Shown: piece by piece, positions 54,436 to 63,472 of the stretch
Layout: each line of letters starts with the position of its first letter
Numbering within the stretch: position 1 is the stretch's first letter
Assembly: GCF_000479005.1 (NCBI RefSeq)
Contig: NZ_AWXC01000028.1
Location: 1-64,000 of the forward strand
Reading direction: 5' to 3'
DNA: 64,000 nt
Origin: Prevotella sp. BV3P1
Lineage (GTDB): Bacteria > Bacteroidota > Bacteroidia > Bacteroidales > Bacteroidaceae
Notes under the pieces: model-generated
What the model was told of the DNA's origin: nothing
Databases searched by the model: none
The model's input: only the letters and a program-made list of their open reading frames with translations
Position numbers and translations under genes: made by a program

Positions 54436-54571
54436 CGGAATTGCAGGGAAATACGCAACTGTTTGCCGGAATTTGTTGTTGGTCATGGGGCGGGGCAGGT
54501 GTGGCGTTGTTGGCTTCCTTCAGTCAGGGGGGCTGCCTTTCGTGGCTGGTTGAAGGCTTTTTGGCTCATCG

Positions 54572-55381
54572 TTATCCCTGATGGCGAAGTCGCTTCAGCT
54601 CGGCTTCCACTCGGTTTGTCAATGCTACGAACTGTGCCACTGTCAGTTGCTCGGGTCGGTTGGTCATCAGTTCTCCCGTATAGAATCCAGCTGACGCACC
54701 CTCGCCCGGGAACAGCTGCCGCAGACTAACCCGCAACATCTTGCGGCGCTGGTTGAAAACAGCTTTGACAACTCGCTTGAAGAACGTCTCATCGCAGCCC
54801 AGGTCGCGCACTTCGTTTCGCGTCATGCGTATGACCGCACTCTTCACTTTGGGTGGCGGATTGAACACATGTTCGTCTACCGTGAACAGATATTCCACAT
54901 GATACCACGCCTGTATCAATACCGACAGGATGCCGTACGCCTTGTTGCCGGGCTGTGAGGCGATGCGTTGTGCCACTTCGCGCTGTATCATGCCGGTGCA
55001 GCAGGGGATGAGGTCTTTGTAATCGAGCATCTTGAAGAAGATTTGGGAGGAGATGTCATACGGATAGTTGCCTGTCAATACGAACTGCCGTCCATTGAAC
55101 GCCTGTTGAAGATCCATGCGCAGGAAGTCCTGTCCGATGATGTTGTCACGCAGTTTGGGAAAGTTCTCCTTGAGATAAGTCACCGACTCGCGGTCTATCT
55201 CGACCGCTTTCACTTCCCGAGGCTTCTCCACTAAGTATTGCGTCAGCACGCCCATGCCGGGTCCTATCTCCAAGATTGGGATGTCTGGGCATGTGTCCAC
55301 GGTGTCGGCAATGCGCTTGGCAATGCTCAGATCGGTAAGAAAGTGCTGGCCTAAGTTCTTTTTTGGTTTTACTATCTTCAT
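54572..55381 (-). CDS. rsmA: 16S rRNA dimethyladenosine transferase RsmA (KsgA)
   Basis: Dimethylates the two adenosines in the 3' loop of 16S rRNA. SAM binding is seen in ILEIGPGMGVLTQYLVEK and the active-site motif is NYPYDISSQIFFKML. The segment KNLGQHFLTDLSIAKRIADT marks the N-terminus, and FNQRRKMLRVSLRQL the C-terminal domain. 269 residues, normal. It is 142 bases upstream of frr with its own promoter. Confidence 0.96.
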   Translation of the reverse strand: MKIVKPKKNLGQHFLTDLSIAKRIADTVDTCPDIPILEIGPGMGVLTQYLVEKPREVKAVEIDRESVTYLKENFPKLRDNIIGQDFLRMDLQQAFNGRQFVLTGNYPYDISSQIFFKMLDYKDLIPCCTGMIQREVAQRIASQPGNKAYGILSVLIQAWYHVEYLFTVDEHVFNPPPKVKSAVIRMTRNEVRDLGCDETFFKRVVKAVFNQRRKMLRVSLRQLFPGEGASAGFYTGELMTNRPEQLTVAQFVALTNRVEAELKRLRHQG

Positions 55382-55460
55382 GGGTCAGTTGTTTTCAGTA
55401 GGCAGGTATGGCGCTACAACTCTATGTGTTTGAACCGTCATGCATGTCTCTTTAATAGGA

Positions 55461-55468
55461 CAAAGATA
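55461..55468 (-). promoter_or_regulatory. -7 element of rsmA
   Basis: CAAAGATA on the plus strand reads TATCTTTG on the minus strand. The leader before the ATG at 55381 is about 70 bases. The rest of this 332-base divergent gap holds only the plus-strand promoter below. Confidence 0.5.
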
Positions 55469-55655
55469 GATATTAAAAATGAATTATATAGATGCGATTG
55501 TGAAAATATCACCCAAAAGAATAAATTCACAGCTAATTGTATCGGCCCACTCATAGGGGGATGACTGTGATTGTTTGTTCTTTCCTTACTTTGTTCTGTA
55601 GTAAAAATTAACTATCTTTTAACAGAAATACTACCAAATCCAGTTATTTTTTAGC

Positions 55656-55663
55656 TATATTTG
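55656..55663 (+). promoter_or_regulatory. Promoter of the 3-keto-glycoside operon
   Basis: TATATTTG matches TAnnTTTG, 50 bases before the ATG at 55714. No neighbouring regulator is evident. Confidence 0.6.
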
Positions 55664-55713
55664 CAAGCAGTTTAATGTATGATAAATCTAAATCTTTTAG
55701 GTAATTATTTCGG

Positions 55714-56790
55714 ATGAAAATAAAAGTTGCGATTATCGGGTTCGGTCGAATGGGAAGGTTTTACCTTCAGGAATTTCAAAAGAACACCCGATATGACGTA
55801 GTATATATATGTGACATTAATGAAGACTGCTGTAAATTGGCGCGTGAATTGTCTCCAAGTTCAAAAGTTATCACCAACAGCGATGTGGTCTTTGATGACC
55901 CTAACGTACAGCTCGTCGTTTTAAGCGCATTTGCAAGTGATCGTAGAGATCGCATTGCCTTAGCTGTCGCCAAAGGAAAACATATCATAGCAGAGAAACC
56001 TATTGCTGACACTGTAGAAGCAGAAGAAGCCTGTGTGCAGATGACTGAAAATTACGATGGCATCTGTACGGTGAACATGTACCTGCGCAATTCTTGGTAT
56101 CACAGCGAGTTAAAAGATATAGTGGCCAGCGGAGAGATTGGTGATTTGGCCATCCTGCGTATATGTCACATGACTCCGGGCTTGGCTCCGGGTGAAGGAC
56201 ATGAGTCGGAAGGACCGTGCTTTCACGACTGTGGTATGCATTATGTAGATGTGGCTCGATGGTATGCTGGCAGTGAATTCAAGACCTATCATGCCCAAGG
56301 CATTCGTATGTGGAATTACAAAGACCCGTGGTGGTTGCAGGTACATGGCACCTTTGAAAACGGTATTGTGTTTGATATCACGCAAGGTTTTGTCTACGGA
56401 CAGCTTTCGAAGGATCAGATACATAATTCTTATATAGACATTATTGGCACCAAAGGTATTGCTCACATGACGCACGACTTCCATACGGCAGTCGTTGACG
56501 TGCGAGGTGTGAACGAGACACTGCATATTGAAAAACCTTTCGGTGGTAAGAATATTGATGTGCTCATTGAGCGCATGGCCAACTCAATAGTAACAGGAGT
56601 GCGTGACTCTCATCTACCCACCTTTAAAGATTCGGCTATCGCATCTAAATTCGCATGGGACTGTCTGGACGATGCAGCCAAGCACGACCTTCCAGCCATC
56701 GGAAATTTGGAAACATTGGAACAAATCAGGTACCGTAGAAGGCACATGACCGATGGATATGGACTGTTACCTAATAACTCAGAAGTTTAA
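55714..56790 (+). CDS. Cytoplasmic Gfo/Idh/MocA family oxidoreductase
   Basis: 358 residues. The Rossmann start VAIIGFGRMGRFYLQEF binds NAD(P), and the conserved Lys-containing EKPIADTVEAEEA motif follows. The second half is the alpha/beta substrate domain with HDCGMHYVDVARWYAG, holding the usual catalytic His. No signal peptide, so it acts in the cytoplasm, unlike the next gene. Members interconvert sugar hydroxyls and ketones. First gene of a five-gene operon, 41 bases before the second oxidoreductase. Confidence 0.9.
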   Translation: MKIKVAIIGFGRMGRFYLQEFQKNTRYDVVYICDINEDCCKLARELSPSSKVITNSDVVFDDPNVQLVVLSAFASDRRDRIALAVAKGKHIIAEKPIADTVEAEEACVQMTENYDGICTVNMYLRNSWYHSELKDIVASGEIGDLAILRICHMTPGLAPGEGHESEGPCFHDCGMHYVDVARWYAGSEFKTYHAQGIRMWNYKDPWWLQVHGTFENGIVFDITQGFVYGQLSKDQIHNSYIDIIGTKGIAHMTHDFHTAVVDVRGVNETLHIEKPFGGKNIDVLIERMANSIVTGVRDSHLPTFKDSAIASKFAWDCLDDAAKHDLPAIGNLETLEQIRYRRRHMTDGYGLLPNNSEV

Positions 56791-56831
56791 TCAACTTAAA
56801 TTTTATATCTATATTAACCAACTAAACAATT

Positions 56832-58316
56832 ATGGCAGATATTTCAAGAAGAGACTTCCTTAAGAGAGGAAGCGCCGCATTGGCGGGAATGATTGTAGCA
56901 CCCAGTATCGTACCTAACACGGTGTTGGGTAAGGCGCGCGGTAAGAAATCACCAAGTGACAAACTGAATATTCTTGGTGTAGGTATCGGCGGACGTGGTG
57001 CCGCTGACCTCAGTGCAATGGAAACAGAGAACATCATTGGTCTTTGTGATGTTGACTGGAAGTATGCTAAACATGTCTTTGACAAGTATCCCAAGGCTAA
57101 GCGCTATAACGATTATCGTAAGATGTTCGACGAGATGCTTAAAAGTGCAGATGCTGTGATGTGTGCAACGGCCGACCATACACACGCCATTATTTGCGCC
57201 GATGCCATTACAGCAGGCAAACATGTATATGTAGAGAAGCCAATGACACTCTATCCTTACGAATCCCGCTTGCTGGCTGCGCTCGCAAAGAAATATAAGG
57301 TGGCAACCCAGATGGGTAACCAAGGTGCTTCCAGTAGTGGTGCTCGTCAGGCATTGAACTGGATTTGGAACGGTGAAATTGGTGAGGTAAGGCGCATTGA
57401 AGCCTTTACAAACCGTCCTATCTGGCCACAAGGAATGCCAACTCCTACAGAGAAGATGGCTATTCCTTCGACCATGAATTGGGATGCCTTTATCGGTCCG
57501 GCGCAATACCGTGATTTTAATGCTGCCTATACACCATGGAACTTCCGTGGATGGTGGGACTTTGGATCAGGAGCCTTAGGTGATATGGCTAACCATATCT
57601 TGCAGGTTGCCTTCAAGGGATTGAACCTTGGCGCGCCTTCTGAATTGATTGGCAGCTCAACCATGTTGATGACCGACTCTTGTCCGTCTGCAGAAAAGAT
57701 TACTTATCGCTTTGCTGCCCGTGAAAACATGCCTAAATTGGCTCTCCCAGAGGTTGAGTTGGCATGGTATGACGGTGGTCTTATCCCACAATATCCAGAT
57801 GGAATGCCTCAAGGCAAGAAGTTAAGAGCTGACGGCTGCTGTATCTTCTATGGTTCAAAAGATACGTTGGTTGCAGAGTGCTACGGTTATGATCCTTACT
57901 TGTTGTCTGGCAGAAAGCCGGTTGTACCAGAACTAAACCGTATTGTTAAGAACGATAATCACGAGCAAGACTGGATCAGAGCTTGTAAAGAAAGTCCAGA
58001 GAACCGTATTCCGTGCGAGTCAGATTTCAAGTTCGCGGCTCCTATGAACGAAGCAATTGTCTTGGGTTGTGCTGCTGTTCGTCTGCAAGACCTTGGCCAG
58101 TGGCTGAAGTATGATGCTAAGAACATGCGCTTCACCAACATCCCGGCAAATGCAACTTTGCGTAGTGTCATTGAGGATAAGTTTGAAATTCACGACGGTC
58201 ATCCTACGTTCGACCGTACATATACCAATCCGGTTAATGCTAATGAATGGGCAGAGCGCCTCATCAAACCAGTATATCGCCAAGGTTGGAAACTTCCTGA
58301 AATGCCTAACGTATAA
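56832..58316 (+). CDS. Tat-exported Gfo/Idh/MocA family oxidoreductase
   Basis: 494 residues. A twin-arginine signal (SRRDFLKRGSAALAGMIVAP) shows that it is exported folded, presumably with bound NAD. The Rossmann motif is LGVGIGGRGAADLSAM and the EKPMTLYPYES motif is conserved. WWDFGSGALGDMANHILQVA fits the catalytic domain of secreted family members. Exported, cofactor-bound members of this type oxidise sugar C3 hydroxyls in the periplasm. The sugar oxidised here is unknown. Confidence 0.9.
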   Translation: MADISRRDFLKRGSAALAGMIVAPSIVPNTVLGKARGKKSPSDKLNILGVGIGGRGAADLSAMETENIIGLCDVDWKYAKHVFDKYPKAKRYNDYRKMFDEMLKSADAVMCATADHTHAIICADAITAGKHVYVEKPMTLYPYESRLLAALAKKYKVATQMGNQGASSSGARQALNWIWNGEIGEVRRIEAFTNRPIWPQGMPTPTEKMAIPSTMNWDAFIGPAQYRDFNAAYTPWNFRGWWDFGSGALGDMANHILQVAFKGLNLGAPSELIGSSTMLMTDSCPSAEKITYRFAARENMPKLALPEVELAWYDGGLIPQYPDGMPQGKKLRADGCCIFYGSKDTLVAECYGYDPYLLSGRKPVVPELNRIVKNDNHEQDWIRACKESPENRIPCESDFKFAAPMNEAIVLGCAAVRLQDLGQWLKYDAKNMRFTNIPANATLRSVIEDKFEIHDGHPTFDRTYTNPVNANEWAERLIKPVYRQGWKLPEMPNV

Positions 58317-58333
58317 AAGAAATAGGATTAAAC

Positions 58334-59176
58334 ATGAAACAATTGTTATGTACTGTTGCATGTTGCTTTTTGGTGTTGAACGCTTCGGCGGCAACACCAA
58401 AATCAAACTATGCCAACAAAGGAGCGGTTACATTGTATTTCTCGCAAGGCTTTCAAGGCCCTGAGAAGTGGGAAAAGCATACTTTCAAGGTTGACAAAAA
58501 AGGTTTTATCAACATCTTTGACGGCAAAACGTTGAGGGGTTGGCGTGGCTATGGCAAGACATACGTGCCTTCACGCTGGGTTGTTGATAATGGTTCCATT
58601 CACTTTATCGGCAACGAGAGTCCTGAGTCTAAAGGCAAAGAAGGTGGCGACTTGGTGTTTGCACACAAGTTCAAGAACTTTGAATTGGACATGGAATGGA
58701 AGGTTGGAAAGGGTGCTAACTCTGGAATTTTCTACTTGGCACAAGAAACTGTCAATGAGAAGGGTGAGCTACAACCTATCTATATCTCCTGTCCCGAGTG
58801 CCAAGTTCTCGATAATGAGAACCATCCAGACGCAAAATTGGGCGTTGACGGCAATCGTAAATCTTCATCGCTTTACGACATGATTCCAGCTAAACCACAG
58901 AATGCAAAACCTTATGGACAGTGGAACCATGTAAAAATCCGTGTATTGAACGGTATAGTTACACATTTCCAAAACGGCGTTCAGGTATTGCAGTACAAAT
59001 TGTGGACACCCGAATGGACCGAACTCTTGCAGAAGAGCAAGTTCAGTGAAAAGGCATGGCCCATTGCTTTCAGGTTCCTCAACGACTGTGGAGGTGCTAA
59101 CCGTGAAGGATTGATTGGTATACAAGACCACGGAAACGATGTTTGGTTCCGTAACATTCGTGTGAAAGAATTATAA
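58334..59176 (+). CDS. DUF1080 (3-keto-glycoside hydrolase/lyase-like) secreted protein
   Basis: 280 residues. A signal peptide ends near ASAATP, with no lipid Cys, so it is soluble in the periplasm. The concanavalin-like DUF1080 fold shows FINIFDGKTLRGWRGYG, GDLVFAHKFKNFELDMEWKV, NSGIFYLAQETV and the closing IGIQDHGNDVWFRNIRVKEL. Related proteins act on 3-keto-glycosides made by Gfo/Idh/MocA dehydrogenases. Paralogue of the next gene, 18 bases after the oxidoreductase. Confidence 0.88.
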   Translation: MKQLLCTVACCFLVLNASAATPKSNYANKGAVTLYFSQGFQGPEKWEKHTFKVDKKGFINIFDGKTLRGWRGYGKTYVPSRWVVDNGSIHFIGNESPESKGKEGGDLVFAHKFKNFELDMEWKVGKGANSGIFYLAQETVNEKGELQPIYISCPECQVLDNENHPDAKLGVDGNRKSSSLYDMIPAKPQNAKPYGQWNHVKIRVLNGIVTHFQNGVQVLQYKLWTPEWTELLQKSKFSEKAWPIAFRFLNDCGGANREGLIGIQDHGNDVWFRNIRVKEL

Positions 59177-59195
59177 TAACCAATTAAAATACAGA

Positions 59196-60083
59196 ATGAT
59201 GAAATACACATTATCAACATTAGCAATAGCTTCTTTGCTATTCATATCTTGCGGAAATAATAAAAAGTGTAATTGTGGATGTAAGCAATGTTGTGACAAT
59301 GCCGACTCTACAGCTGTCGCTGCCGGTGCTTTAGACTTTAAAGTAGCTGACAAGCAGAACGTCGATTTGAGCAAATTCCCAGTAGACAAGGATGGCTTCA
59401 TCACGTTGTTTGATGGCAAAACTTTGAATGGATGGCGCGGATATGGCAAGGATACGGCTCCTGCAAGCTGGAATGTAGAAGACGGTGCTATCCACTTGGT
59501 GGGTTCAGGCACAGGTGAAGCTCAGATGGAAGGCGGAGGTGATTTAATCTTCGCACATAAGTTCAAGAACTTCGAATTTGAGTTTGAATACAAAATATCA
59601 AAGGGAGGTAACTCTGGTGTGTTCTATTTAGCACAAGAAGTTACGACGAATGTTGATGGCAAGGACGAATATCTTCCTATCTGGCAGTCAGCTTCAGAAT
59701 ATCAAGTACTTGACAATGCCAACCACGAAGATGCCAAACTTGGTGTCGATGGCAATCGTCAGTCGGCTTCCTTGTATGACATGATTCCAGCCAAACCACA
59801 GAATGCGAAACCATTCGGTGAGTGGAATAAGGGTAAAATCACCGTTTTCAAGGGTACTGTTATCCACGCTCAGAATGGTAAAAACGTTGTGGAATACCAC
59901 TTGTGGACACCAAAATGGAACGAAATGTTGAAGAACAGCAAGTTCAAAGAGGATGGTGAATTCCCCATTGCTTACAAGCTATTGAAGAATATGGGTGGTG
60001 ACAAGCATGAAGGATATATCGGCTTCCAAGATCACGGAGACGATGTTTGGTATCGAAATATACGCATTAAGATTACAGACTAA
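59196..60083 (+). CDS. DUF1080 lipoprotein with N-terminal Cys cluster
   Basis: 295 residues from ATG 59196 (59199 also possible). Signal ASLLFISC is a lipobox, so it is membrane-anchored, unlike its soluble paralogue. The mature N-terminus is unusually Cys-rich (NKKCNCGCKQCCDNADS). The DUF1080 domain follows: FITLFDGKTLNGWRGYGKDT, GDLIFAHKFKNFEFEFEYKI, NSGVFYLAQEV and GFQDHGDDVWYRNIRIKI. The two paralogues are co-transcribed and may differ in substrate stereochemistry or location. Confidence 0.88.
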   Translation: MMKYTLSTLAIASLLFISCGNNKKCNCGCKQCCDNADSTAVAAGALDFKVADKQNVDLSKFPVDKDGFITLFDGKTLNGWRGYGKDTAPASWNVEDGAIHLVGSGTGEAQMEGGGDLIFAHKFKNFEFEFEYKISKGGNSGVFYLAQEVTTNVDGKDEYLPIWQSASEYQVLDNANHEDAKLGVDGNRQSASLYDMIPAKPQNAKPFGEWNKGKITVFKGTVIHAQNGKNVVEYHLWTPKWNEMLKNSKFKEDGEFPIAYKLLKNMGGDKHEGYIGFQDHGDDVWYRNIRIKITD

Positions 60084-60095
60084 ATCAAGAACGAC

Positions 60096-61019
60096 ATGAA
60101 AAATAAGATAGTTTTATCACTTATTGCCTTGATGCTTCTTGGCAGTACGGCCACTTTCGCACAGCGACGCGGTAAAATGCAGCGTCGAGTGTTACCTCAG
60201 AAAGAAATGGCTCTACAGCTTTATTCCATTCGTGAGGTGCTCGGTGACGCCGATAAGTATGCCAAAAACCATGTTGACGTGTTCAAACGTCTTAAGGCTA
60301 TGGGTTATACAGGTGTTGAAGCAGCTCACTATGGTGACGGTAAGTTCTATGGAGTGTCTCCCGAACAATATCGTAAAGATGTTGAGGCGGCAGGCCTCAA
60401 GCCCATTTCTTCACATGCTACTCGTGCATTGAGTGACCAAGAATTGAAGAATCATGATTTCACAGCAGCGTTGAAGTGGTGGGACGAGGCAATCAAAGCC
60501 CATAAGGCTGCGGGCATGAAGTATATCGTAACGCCTTGGGCATCTGTTCCAAAAACACTCAAAGATGCCCAGACACTTTGTGATTATCACAACGAAATTG
60601 GTAAAAAGTGTAGAGCTGCAGGTCTTCTTTATGGTTATCACAGCCATTCACACGAGTTCACCAAGGTGGAAGGACAAAATTGGTACGAGTACTTTGTGAG
60701 CCACACCAACCCTGAATATGTGTTCTTCCAAATGGACGTGTATTGGGCCATGATGGCGCAGCAAAGTCCTACGGAGTGGTTCCGAAAACATCCTGGACGT
60801 TTTAAGATGCTCCACATCAAAGACAAGTATGTGCTCGGAGAGAGTGGCATGGTAGGCTTTGACGGTATCTTTAAATACGCAGACAAGGCCGGTTTGCAAG
60901 ATTTCGTTGTCGAAATGGAAGGAACTGAGGCTGGAATGAATATCATGGAGGGTGCCAGACTTTGCGCTCGATACATTCAAAAAGCCCCGTTTGTTAAGCG
61001 AACTTATACAAAGCAATAA
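60096..61019 (+). CDS. Periplasmic sugar phosphate isomerase/epimerase-like TIM barrel
   Basis: 307 residues. A signal peptide (IALMLLGSTATFA) precedes a xylose isomerase-like barrel. Segments such as LQLYSIREVLGDADKYAKNH, AMGYTGVEAAHYGDGKFYG and FVVEMEGTEAGMNIMEGARL carry typical Glu/His/Asp metal-ligand positions. Similar exported barrels accompany DUF1080 and Gfo/Idh/MocA genes in Bacteroidetes and process keto-sugar intermediates. Last gene of the operon, 12 bases after the DUF1080 lipoprotein. Confidence 0.85.
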   Translation: MKNKIVLSLIALMLLGSTATFAQRRGKMQRRVLPQKEMALQLYSIREVLGDADKYAKNHVDVFKRLKAMGYTGVEAAHYGDGKFYGVSPEQYRKDVEAAGLKPISSHATRALSDQELKNHDFTAALKWWDEAIKAHKAAGMKYIVTPWASVPKTLKDAQTLCDYHNEIGKKCRAAGLLYGYHSHSHEFTKVEGQNWYEYFVSHTNPEYVFFQMDVYWAMMAQQSPTEWFRKHPGRFKMLHIKDKYVLGESGMVGFDGIFKYADKAGLQDFVVEMEGTEAGMNIMEGARLCARYIQKAPFVKRTYTKQ

Positions 61020-61042
61020 CCTAATTGGTTATGTATCCAATA

Positions 61043-61080
61043 AAATCCCGGGTTCAATGAAGAATCCGGGATTTATTTTT
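61043..61080 (+). terminator. Terminator of the 3-keto-glycoside operon
   Basis: AAATCCCGG (61043-61051) pairs with CCGGGATTT (61066-61074), followed by a T-rich run to 61080. Confidence 0.85.
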
Positions 61081-61088
61081 TATCTTTG
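61081..61088 (+). promoter_or_regulatory. -7 element of the small lipoprotein gene
   Basis: TATCTTTG follows directly after the terminator T-tract, 57 bases before the ATG at 61145. Confidence 0.5.
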
Positions 61089-61144
61089 CGTTTGTTCTTG
61101 TTTGCGGATGCTGACAAATGTTCTATCCTGCACATTCTTAACAA

Positions 61145-61554
61145 ATGAAAAAACTATTACTCTTTTTTCCCGCCTTCCTATTTGTCTTAGGATTCTCCAC
61201 TTCTTGCAAGTTTGCGCCTTCACAAGATTTGGGTGACACGGTAGCAGCCGAGGTCTTCGAGCCAATCGACACGGCCGTTTTGAAACAACAGCAAAAAGAA
61301 AAATGTCGAAAGCGAAAGACAGTGTGGACATCTTCATCATCGGTGAAGGCTCAACCCGTGACAAACTACAACTCATCTCTTATCCATCGCAACGCGATAC
61401 CATGCTCTTTGGCAAGAAACGGCCTTTGAAGGTAATGGGTAGCGCAGACTACGGCCGGGTGGTTCGCATTGTTTTTGTGATGGGAAAAGACAGTACAAAA
61501 CTTGTTAAGAAGGTAGAAGAAATTAAGATGGATACTGCTGTTGCCGCTCCGTGA
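61145..61554 (+). pseudogene. Small hypothetical lipoprotein, frameshifted at an A tract
   Basis: The first frame encodes a lipoprotein signal (FVLGFSTSC, lipid Cys 21) and FAPSQDLGDTVAAEVFEPID. Near the A5 tracts at 61293-61303 (CAAAAAGAAAAATG) the coherent continuation shifts frame to MSKAKDSVDIFIIGEGSTRD, then LKVMGSADYGRVVRIVFVMG, ending at 61554. Joined, it is about 135 residues. Family not recognised. The stop lies against the mutY stop on the other strand. A sequencing error would restore it. Confidence 0.6.
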
Positions 61555-62586
61555 TTAGGTGTCGTTGTCTGGAAGAGATTCCAACAACAGTTCGATGAGG
61601 CGTGGCAAGGCATATTGGTCCAGATCACTTTTTTCCACCCAGATGTAGTCATCGGGCAATGTCGGTTGTTCATCGGTTTCCAACAGGTAAAAGTCAGCCT
61701 GCAGGATGCGGTGCGTCAGCACATGCTTCACACCTTTTTTCAGCAGCAATAGCTGTCCGTGGAAGTCGGGTAGTTCTTCGTTTTCATAGAGCAACGGTTC
61801 CCACAGGCCCTGCCAAATGTCACCGGCCGCTCGGCGATGAATGGCTGTTTTTCCTTGCCATCGCACATATACATATACTAATTGACGCGTCTTAATTTTC
61901 AAAGTCTTCAGTTTGATGGGCAGTTCTTCAACCTTTCCTGTCCGCAGAGCTACGCATGTTTCCGCCAAAGGACATATCAAGCATCGAGGCGATGTGGGTG
62001 TACACTGTATCGCTCCGAAGTCCATGATGGCCTGGTTGTAGGCCGATGGCTCAGCTACGGGCAACAACGACTGCGCCAAAGCGGCAAATTCTTTCTTGCC
62101 TTCGGTGGTGTTGATGGGGGTAGAGACGCCGTAATGCCGTGCCAACACCCGATATACGTTTCCATCAACTACCGCCACAGGCAGTCCGAAGGCTATCGAG
62201 CCAATGGCCGCAGCCGTATAGTCGCCCACGCCTTTCAGGGCCTTCAGCCCATCCATCGTGTTGGGAAAATGTCCCAACCCCACCACTTGTTTGGCGGCAT
62301 GATGTAGGTTTCGTGCCCTGCTGTAGTAGCCCAATCCCTGCCATAGACGCAGCACCTCGTCCTCGGAAGCCGCTGCCAAATCTTCCACTTTCGGGAAACG
62401 AGCCATGAAACGCTCCCAGTAGGCCCAGCCTTGCTGTATGCGCGTCTGCTGCAAAATCACCTCACTAATCCAGATGGCGTATGGGTCGGTTGTCTCGCGC
62501 CATGGCATGCTGCGCCCGTTCTCGTTGAACCAGCGTAGCAAGGCCAGTGTGAAAGGGCTGCTCCCCATGTCGTTTTCTTTCTTCAT
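61555..62586 (-). CDS. mutY: A/G-specific adenine glycosylase MutY
   Basis: Removes adenine mispaired with 8-oxoguanine. The helix-hairpin-helix (VGDYTAAAIGSIAFGLPVAV) and catalytic Asp region VDGNVYRVLARHYGV are present. The iron-sulfur ligands follow C-X6-C-X2-C-X5-C (CTPTSPRCLICPLAETC). The C-terminal NUDIX-like domain recognises 8-oxoG. The frame extends to 62664, but the ATG at 62586 gives MKKENDMGSSPFTLALLRWF; 62568 is also possible. About 343 residues. Confidence 0.95.
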   Translation of the reverse strand: MKKENDMGSSPFTLALLRWFNENGRSMPWRETTDPYAIWISEVILQQTRIQQGWAYWERFMARFPKVEDLAAASEDEVLRLWQGLGYYSRARNLHHAAKQVVGLGHFPNTMDGLKALKGVGDYTAAAIGSIAFGLPVAVVDGNVYRVLARHYGVSTPINTTEGKKEFAALAQSLLPVAEPSAYNQAIMDFGAIQCTPTSPRCLICPLAETCVALRTGKVEELPIKLKTLKIKTRQLVYVYVRWQGKTAIHRRAAGDIWQGLWEPLLYENEELPDFHGQLLLLKKGVKHVLTHRILQADFYLLETDEQPTLPDDYIWVEKSDLDQYALPRLIELLLESLPDNDT

Positions 62587-62651
62587 TCGTTGGTGATTTT
62601 GCTTTTCGTGCTGTTGGTGTGGCTTGCAGAGCCACAGCTTAGTGACAGAAA

Positions 62652-62689
62652 AAGAGATTATCATCCCTACGCAGGATTGATAATCTCTT
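62652..62689 (-). terminator. Terminator of the ferritin gene
   Basis: AAGAGATTATCA (62652-62663) pairs with TGATAATCTCTT (62678-62689). Read on the minus strand, a T-tract follows the second arm. Confidence 0.8.
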
Positions 62690-62714
62690 CTATGTTACAT
62701 TACATGTGTAGGGT

Positions 62715-63200
62715 CTACTTCACGCGTGAGCCGTATTGTTGGTCAAGGTTGAAGATGGCCGTGTCGCCCATACGCGTGATACGGTCTACGATACTGCTGG
62801 CGGTAGCTTCTTCTTCCACCTGCTCGCGCACAAACTGCCAGAGGAAATCCTCGGTGGCCTTGTCGTTCTCTTTCACAGCCTTGTCAAGCAAGGTGTTAAT
62901 CAGTTCGCTGATGTGGCATTCGTGCTTGTAGGCGTCTTCGAAGGCATCCAGCGGGCTGGTCCACGTTTGCTTTACCGCGGGTATCTGGTTGACGATGGCC
63001 TCACCGCCGCGCTTGATGATGTAGTTTGCCATCTGGAAGGCGTGGTCCATCTCCTCTTCCGATTGCCTTTTCATCCAGTTGGAGAAACCGTCAAAGCCCT
63101 CTTTCTCTAAGTAGAAAGACATGGAAAGATATAGATTGGCTGAAAAAATCTCTTCAACAATCTGATTGTTTAAAGCTTCTTGCAATGTGTTTGAAATCAT
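62715..63200 (-). CDS. ftnA: Bacterial non-haem ferritin
   Basis: 161 residues forming the 24-mer iron-storage shell. Ferroxidase residues are seen in EIFSANLYLSMSFYLEKEGF, and in FSNWMKRQSEEEMDHAFQMA with the conserved EEExxH pattern. LWQFVREQVEEEATASSIVD supplies further ligands. Normal length. It lies near the ahpC-ahpF-dps group but has its own promoter and terminator. Confidence 0.95.
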   Translation of the reverse strand: MISNTLQEALNNQIVEEIFSANLYLSMSFYLEKEGFDGFSNWMKRQSEEEMDHAFQMANYIIKRGGEAIVNQIPAVKQTWTSPLDAFEDAYKHECHISELINTLLDKAVKENDKATEDFLWQFVREQVEEEATASSIVDRITRMGDTAIFNLDQQYGSRVK

Positions 63201-63233
63201 ATTCTTTAATTATTTAGTGAAACATTCTATATG

Positions 63234-63241
63234 CAAATTTA
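63234..63241 (-). promoter_or_regulatory. -7 element of the ferritin gene
   Basis: CAAATTTA on the plus strand reads TAAATTTG on the minus strand; the leader to 63200 is about 27 bases. Confidence 0.5.
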
Positions 63242-63416
63242 CTAATAAAAATGCAGAAAAGCGTGTCTTTGGTATTATTTTTATTATTTTGTCATATTTG
63301 TAAACTATATTAACATCTGTTGTGCAATGCTTTCATGACAAGATTTGTGTAGCCACCCATTTATTCCGTCAAGATTATCAAGCTGACAGGGCTTGCCGGG
63401 TACTGCTTTTTTGCGT

Positions 63417-63424
63417 ACCTTTGT
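63417..63424 (+). promoter_or_regulatory. Promoter of the Pif1-like helicase gene
   Basis: TACCTTTG matches TAnnTTTG, 48 bases before the ATG at 63473, with TTGC about 20 bases upstream. Confidence 0.5.
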
Positions 63425-63472
63425 GACATTCGTAGGCATCATGCCGCATACAGCCAAAGCAGAAAATTGATA

